From positions 15,466,472-15,530,471 of the forward strand of contig NC_059404.1 of assembly GCF_905220565.1 (NCBI RefSeq): a DNA stretch of 64,000 bases, read 5' to 3'. The notes beneath the pieces are model-generated. The model saw only the letters and a list, made by a program, of their open reading frames with translations, did not search any database and was not told the DNA's origin. The stretch is from Melitaea cinxia. Its lineage: Eukaryota > Arthropoda > Insecta > Lepidoptera > Nymphalidae. The position numbers and the translations under genes are program-made. Of this stretch, positions 59,463 through 64,000 are shown one piece after another; position 1 is the stretch's first letter; each line of letters starts with the position of its first letter.

Positions 59463-60639
59463 GTAAGTTTACTTACAACTAACTGACATATTAATCATTA
59501 TATTCCTCAAATTAAATAATATTATTGGCTCTATACAAATATGATTCAGTTCTTTTGAAGCCTATATGAACAAAGAAATCTCAGTTTTTATTTAAAAAAG
59601 TAACATCAAACAATTTTCGTATTACAAAGAACTATAAATAATGTTAAAAGATTAAATTAAATATCATAGATTTTTTTACAATAAAAATCATATATATTTA
59701 TATAATACACAAATAAATAAAATTGGAGTGTCAGTTTGTAATATTAAAATAACAGCTTTTTCCAAAATGCATATGGATGTACCTATAACATGGTACATAT
59801 ACCAAATTAATATTTTTTTTACAATTTTTGTCTCTCTGTCTGTTTGTCTGTTTGTTTTTTTCCGGCTAATCTCTGAAACGGCTGGACCAATTTTGACAGG
59901 ACCACTTTTATTTTAGAATTTGATTTATTTTATAACTCTGCGAACAGAATAATAACTTTTTTGTTAAATTTCACGCGGACGAAGTCGCGGGCACAGCTAG
60001 TTTATTATATTTACGTTGAGTAATAACAGCAAAATTCTATGAACTTTATTTATACATTTCTGTTTTATAAATTTTAATAAATTACTACGCCTGTTCTTAG
60101 AATAAAACAATATTATTTAAACCCGAATCAGTATTCTAATTAATAAATTAAATTTTGTTTTTTCAAAGTTTATCACGTTAATCTAATCTGATATTAGTAA
60201 AAACGTGCTTTTGAAACTGAATTAAAAAAATATAGGTTATATTTTTAAAACTATCCAAGCATTTATTTATGAAATGATTAATTTACAGTTTTTGAATTAT
60301 ATTTATTTTAAAGTACTTATTAAAATAACGCTTTTCTTTTAGTTAAAAAATTAAAACGAACTAATTAGAAACATACAGTATTGAAATATATATCTTTTAA
60401 TTAATTTTCTTTTTCGTTAAGATTTAGATATTTTTACCATTCTCACACATACTTTTAGTGATATATAGAGTCAAATTTTAATCACAATTATTATTAAAAA
60501 TATTTTATCCAAGTAAAATTATAATGATAAAACTTTTTCGGGTTTTATCGCAGTTTCTTAAGTTTTTTGATACTTTACAGTAACCACTTTAGAATCAATG
60601 TAAAATTAATCAATTTTCTTTAATTTTTTTTTTTCGTAG
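59463..60639 (+). other. Beat intron between Ig1 and Ig2 (1177 bp)
   Basis: Phase-1 intron, AT-rich. It contains one Helitron-like repeat (59708-60002) and otherwise nothing that I can name. Confidence 0.85.
59708..60002 (+). repeat. Helitron-like repeat ('ACGAAGTCGCG' subfamily)
   Basis: 'CAAATAAATAAAATTGGAGT', 'CGGCTAATCTCTGAAACGGC', and the end 'GACGAAGTCGCGGGCACAGC' with TAGT. The cleanest of the three copies. Confidence 0.6.
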
Positions 60640-60773
60640 TTCTACCTCCATCGTCTCCAACGATCCACACAAGTCAACACTATTACATGCCGGGCGATGT
60701 ACTGAGAGGGAATTGCACGTCTGGACCCAGTCGCCCCCCTTCAGAGCTTACATTCTACATTAACGATATATCT
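60640..60773 (+). CDS. Beat family, start of second Ig domain exon
   Basis: 134-nt exon, acceptor TTTTTTTCGTAG, donor GTAAGT at 60774; phase 1 in, phase 0 out. With the G from exon 3B it encodes 'VLPPSSPTIHTSQHYYMPGD', 'VLRGNCTSGPSRPPSELTFY' and 'INDIS'. The LP-x-x-P linker, GD...L-x-NCTS with the first Ig2 Cys, and [WF][FY]IN are typical of Beat Ig2. 'LRGNC' and 'FYIN' resemble the Beat-II and Beat-V groups, but I do not assign one. N-C-T is a possible glycosylation site. Later exons (rest of Ig2, C-terminal tail) were not found before 64000. Confidence 0.93.
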
Positions 60774-61052
60774 GTAAGTATATTTTCGATTTTTCTAAAA
60801 TTTTATCGGTAAATGGGATACATTTTACGAATTTAAGAAACAAATCGGATTAATGAACTATTCATGTTATCTCACTTTAAAAAAACTACGTCAATTCGAT
60901 TTATCGTAGACATACAAAAGAGCTTAAAAAAACAAAATTTCGATAATCGTTCAAATGAAGTTTTTTTTTTTGATACATTTGCAGACTTAGTGAGACTGTA
61001 GTAGTAGTATATATATGGTATTGATACTTTTTACCAGTTGACATAATATTTC

Positions 61053-61192
61053 TTCATCATCATCATCATCATCATTTCAGCCTATCACAGTCCACTGCTG
61101 GATATAGACCTCCACAAGTTTGCGCCAAAAATGGCGTGAACTCATGTGTGTTGCCCATAGTCACCACGCTGGGCAGGCGGGTTGGTGACCGA
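61053..61192 (-). mobile_element. RTE-type LINE 3' tail, copy 9
   Basis: (ATC)6 then 'CAGCCTATCACAGTCCACTG' to 'GGCAGGCGGGTTGGTGACCG'. Confidence 0.88.
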
Positions 61193-61688
61193 TATATAAT
61201 AATATTTCTTAGAGGTGTCGAATTACCTCCTTTTAAATACATATAAGACTTATTGTTAAACGCTTAATATTGCGAAATTTGTTCGATTTTAATGTTTCAA
61301 AATATAATCAAAATTTATTAGGTGTATATAAAAAAGAATGATGTGAAAATATTTTCTGTGGGCTTTTCAATAACGTCCAAAAGTGATACACGCATTATAT
61401 TAATGGTTTAAATTAAAGTATGTTTGCTTCTTCAAATTTAAGAGGCCTCAAAATACTTGTATGAAGAAGACTAAGAGCAGATATTATTGAAGATATTATA
61501 TAATAATATAAATTAAATGTACGTGTATGTATTAATTAAAATACATGATATAAAATATTGGAAACTAAAAGTTACTAGACAAACTTTCAACAAAGTTAAT
61601 TATAAAATTCAAAATCATTTAATTCCTAATTCAACCTTTATTTAGTAGCCTTGAAAAAAAATGTGTGTGTCAGCTCCGACGCACGAGT

Positions 61689-61881
61689 GGAGTTTACTCC
61701 TTCAGATCGACTGTCTAAATAGGCACATAAAGGCTTACTAGACTAAGAATAAGATTAATACCATATCAAATGGTAAATAAACGAATCAAATAATGTTACA
61801 AAACCGTAACGAGGTCATTCATTCAGTAGATTTTACTCCTTTTAACTTTACTCAATGGTAAATTCTTAAGGAGTAAACTCC
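61689..61881 (-). repeat. Non-autonomous element with GGAGTTTACTCC-type inverted ends, copy 2
   Basis: GGAGTTTACTCCTT (61689-61702) and AAGGAGTAAACTCC (61868-61881) are perfect inverted ends. The interior ('AATAAACGAATCAAATAATG', 'CGTAACGAGGTCATTCATTC') is the reverse of 17612-17780, without the internal hairpin insert of that copy. Confidence 0.65.
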
Positions 61882-61905
61882 GATAAAATTAGCCTACTAT
61901 TATAT

Positions 61906-62140
61906 TGTTACGTGTTAGGGGTTCGAAGGGTTTGGAGAGAAAGACCTGCTGACTCTTCTGGAGACTTTGGCATCTCCAAATCTCACTTCCGACACCAGTT
62001 GTTCCGTGCCCAACTGCGTGACAGAGTCCAACGCTCAGGAGAAGGACTACAACAATGGGCGTTGGAAATTGAGAAACTCGTCAGGAAGGCACACCAGAAG
62101 TGGGATTCGAACCCACGCCCACTAGCCCTAACACGTAACA
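61906..62140 (+). mobile_element. 235-bp TG...CA element carrying a retrotransposon gag fragment
   Basis: Ends TGTTACGTGTTAGGG and CCCTAACACGTAACA are perfect 15-bp inverted repeats, flanked by ATAT on both sides (61902-61905 and 62141-62144), a 4-bp target duplication. The interior frame reads 'HFRHQLFRAQLRDRVQRSGE' and 'GLQQWALEIEKLVRKAHQ', similar to Ty3/Gypsy Gag, directly followed by CAGAAGTGGGATTCGAACCC, the antisense of a tRNA-Leu-like T-arm region (a usual primer-binding-site sequence). The TG..CA ends and 4-bp duplication suggest integrase-type insertion; the long inverted ends instead recall a DNA element. No complete gene. Confidence 0.7.
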
Positions 62141-62756
62141 ATATTTTTTCCTAAGATTTAAAATACTCGATAAAAATTTGTAAAAATTTAACAAACAGTT
62201 TGCCCAATTTGTAACATTAGTACATAGCGTTACAGTATAAAGTTTAAACGATAGTCTTATTACAGATATCGGACGATATAACGACTCAGGTCTTACAATA
62301 ATTACTACCGAATTGAAAACGTATGTATCTGATACCCCTACGTCCCAATTACAATCCGGAAAGTCTAATTACAGTTCGCAAATCCAAGTTCGAAAATTAT
62401 TCCAATTTAGAATTTGTAAACCAGATTTAAATTTAGTGTAGGTTAGGGACGTATGTATTTGAATTATTACTTTTTATTACGACTCTAGAAAGGAGTTTAG
62501 AACAATTTCGCAATTTAACTGGCAGTAACACAAAAAATATTCGTATGAATAAATATGAAAGAATATCCGCGCCTGATTAGGTTATAGGGTATAGTCTAGT
62601 GACCAAAGCGACTAACAAATGGGAATAAATAGGAATATTAAAACATGTCAATACGATCAAGGTATGGCGTAAAACGGATAACCATGGCTTTGAAACCTAG
62701 GGGTTTAGAGTATATGTTGCTTTTTCGAATGATTCCCGAAAATATATTTCTTTTAT

Positions 62757-62990
62757 ACAACTAGGTCGGCAAACAAGTTTGCGGCTCACCTGATGTTAAG
62801 CGATTATCGTAGCCTATAGACGCTTGCTACACAAGAAGCATCACAAACGTGTGGCTACCACCAATAATCTCAGGAGCCTGGTCATCTTACTTACCACAGC
62901 AACACAACACTGCTTAAAAAGCTGTATTATTTAGTTGTGATCTTCTGTAAGGTCGAAGTACTTCCCTATCCAGGCTTCTCCACCTCAGCG
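62757..62990 (+). repeat. Interspersed repeat family R4
   Basis: 'ACAACTAGGTCGGCAAACAA' to 'CTTCCCTATCCAGGCTTCTC', with the last block shortened to 'CACCTCAG'. Confidence 0.85.
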
Positions 62991-63622
62991 AATCATCTTA
63001 AACATAATTTATACTTATGATTCACTAAAATGACATACATACAAGTGATTCTTGAGACGGCTCTTTCGATAATATTAATACGAAGAAACCATTTAAGTGC
63101 AATCTTCACGATCCATTTTAAGGAATAATTTAACAATCAGGGTATCATTTGGTACAAAACATTATCTCATTCGCTCTGTAGTAATTTCGTAACAGAGCAA
63201 AATATTTTTTAACTTTAGATTATAAATATAGGATGTTAATTAAAATCTTCGAAAGATTAACTTTTTAAAATAGCACACAAACCCTTAAACCTAAAATGTA
63301 ATTCCACTTATAATATATTTCATAGTAATTTAGTAGATTTTATTTTATAAAAAGTTTTCAAGCTTGTTCTTAGGAGAGATTCTTTTAATGTAAAAGCAAC
63401 GAGGAAAAGGAAATGTTTAGTTTACATCTTAAAATTACAATTCGTACCGACTTGTCGATTCGAAGTTTATTTTAAAGCTCTTTTCTCATACCAATCGCAT
63501 AATTTTGCAGAAATTCAATTTACCAAGTAAAACTTTATTCACTATAACTTCGTACAGCATCAACGTTTAATTAACACTTTATTCGCGTCAGGGTAAATCC
63601 TTCTCGAGACACGGTTAAATTT

Positions 63623-63922
63623 CTATACAAGTTTTAATTCGAGCGTCGCTGGCTTGTGGCATATTTTACAAACTCCTAGATTTACGTTTTGGTCTTGAGT
63701 TTTCTTATTGTTCTCGTTAGAAATTGTAGCGTTATACGGCGACACTTCCACACGTTTTAAGTGAATGCTACTAGAAATTAAAAGAGGAACAATAGCCGAG
63801 AATGTTTCTCGGTCTTTCACTTCGAAAGAGTAAACAGTTGACTTTGTTACTAACTTACTCGAACCGTTTCCCGCGCTCTCTTCCATAAGTTTGAAAAGAA
63901 CTATGAGGCTCTTTGATTTCAT
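63623..63922 (-). CDS. Unassigned 99-codon ORF
   Basis: ATG at 63922 to a TAG; the product is Lys/Ser/Glu-rich with a C-x2-C pair near the C terminus ('VCKICHKPATLELKLV'). Local GC is higher than the flanks and codon use looks mixed rather than AT-driven. I recognise no family, and there is no splice or promoter support. It might be a small gene nested in the Beat locus on the opposite strand, or a conserved non-coding segment. Confidence 0.25.
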   Translation of the reverse strand: MKSKSLIVLFKLMEESAGNGSSKLVTKSTVYSFEVKDRETFSAIVPLLISSSIHLKRVEVSPYNATISNENNKKTQDQNVNLGVCKICHKPATLELKLV

Positions 63923-64000
63923 TTAGAAGTTGTAACTCAATAACACTTAGCATTACTTAGCCATGTACGAGGAAGCTAAGATATACAAACAGAGTTACAT

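Larger units (their letters stand above)
60774..64000. other. Downstream intron or 3' region of the Beat gene
   Basis: Contains an RTE tail, an inverted-end element, the gag-carrying small element, an R4 repeat and one unassigned minus ORF (63623-63922). I read the plus strand for the next Beat exon (rest of Ig2, second Cys) and found none; it is probably beyond the window. Confidence 0.5.

Noticed and set aside
61912..62154. 80-codon ORF with Gag-like sequence as a host gene
   Set aside because: It runs across both inverted ends of a small mobile element and has no independent start or splice signal.

Overview
The window looks like intron-rich, AT-rich nuclear DNA of a lepidopteran insect (butterfly or moth). 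Three things point there: exons of the arthropod Beaten path (Beat) immunoglobulin family; many copies of an RTE-type LINE tail ('gaggcctatgtccagcag' followed by ATG/ATC microsatellite) that is typical of Lepidoptera; and tRNA-derived SINEs with polymerase III boxes. There is no operon structure, Shine-Dalgarno site, rRNA or organellar gene.

Layout. 1-3546 (-) is an uninterrupted Ty3/Gypsy-type Gag-Pol frame that leaves the window at its left edge before the integrase. 3.8-26 kb is mostly unclassified AT-rich DNA studded with SINEs, LINE tails, Helitron-like repeats and small non-autonomous elements. 26.7-28.5 kb holds a 5'-truncated RTE LINE abutting a decayed low-complexity coding remnant. 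From 32.6 kb to the right edge the plus strand carries Beat-family exons: cassette A (32673-32881 and 35031-35166), cassette B (47052-47260 and 59327-59462), and one exon that starts the second Ig domain (60640-60773). The long gap between the cassettes holds a dead Jockey/CR1-group LINE (38310-40742, -), which abuts a broken gene of an uncharacterised arthropod family (about 40780-41807, +).

How the coding parts relate. Cassettes A and B each encode the first Ig domain in two exons of exactly 209 and 136 nt with identical splice phases (1-0-1). Only one downstream Ig2 exon was recognised, 3' of cassette B, and no separate signal-peptide exon was found for either cassette. They may be two tandem beat genes, one incompletely seen, or interchangeable Ig1 cassettes spliced to one shared body. 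This is the most interesting question in the window. The rest of Ig2 and the C terminus must lie to the right of 64000 or in exons I could not recognise.

Other points of note are the intact retrotransposon ORF with an Arg/Ser-rich Gag extension and a DLGS protease motif; a 235-bp TG...CA element at 61906-62140 carrying a gag fragment plus an antisense tRNA-like segment; tRNA-shaped cores inside inverted arms at 31.1 and 16.6 kb; two independent insertions of one 158-bp retroposon into the same repeat family; and a GC/CpG-rich islet inside the Beat intron at about 58.5 kb. All calls come from reading the sequence alone; no database search or folding program was run.
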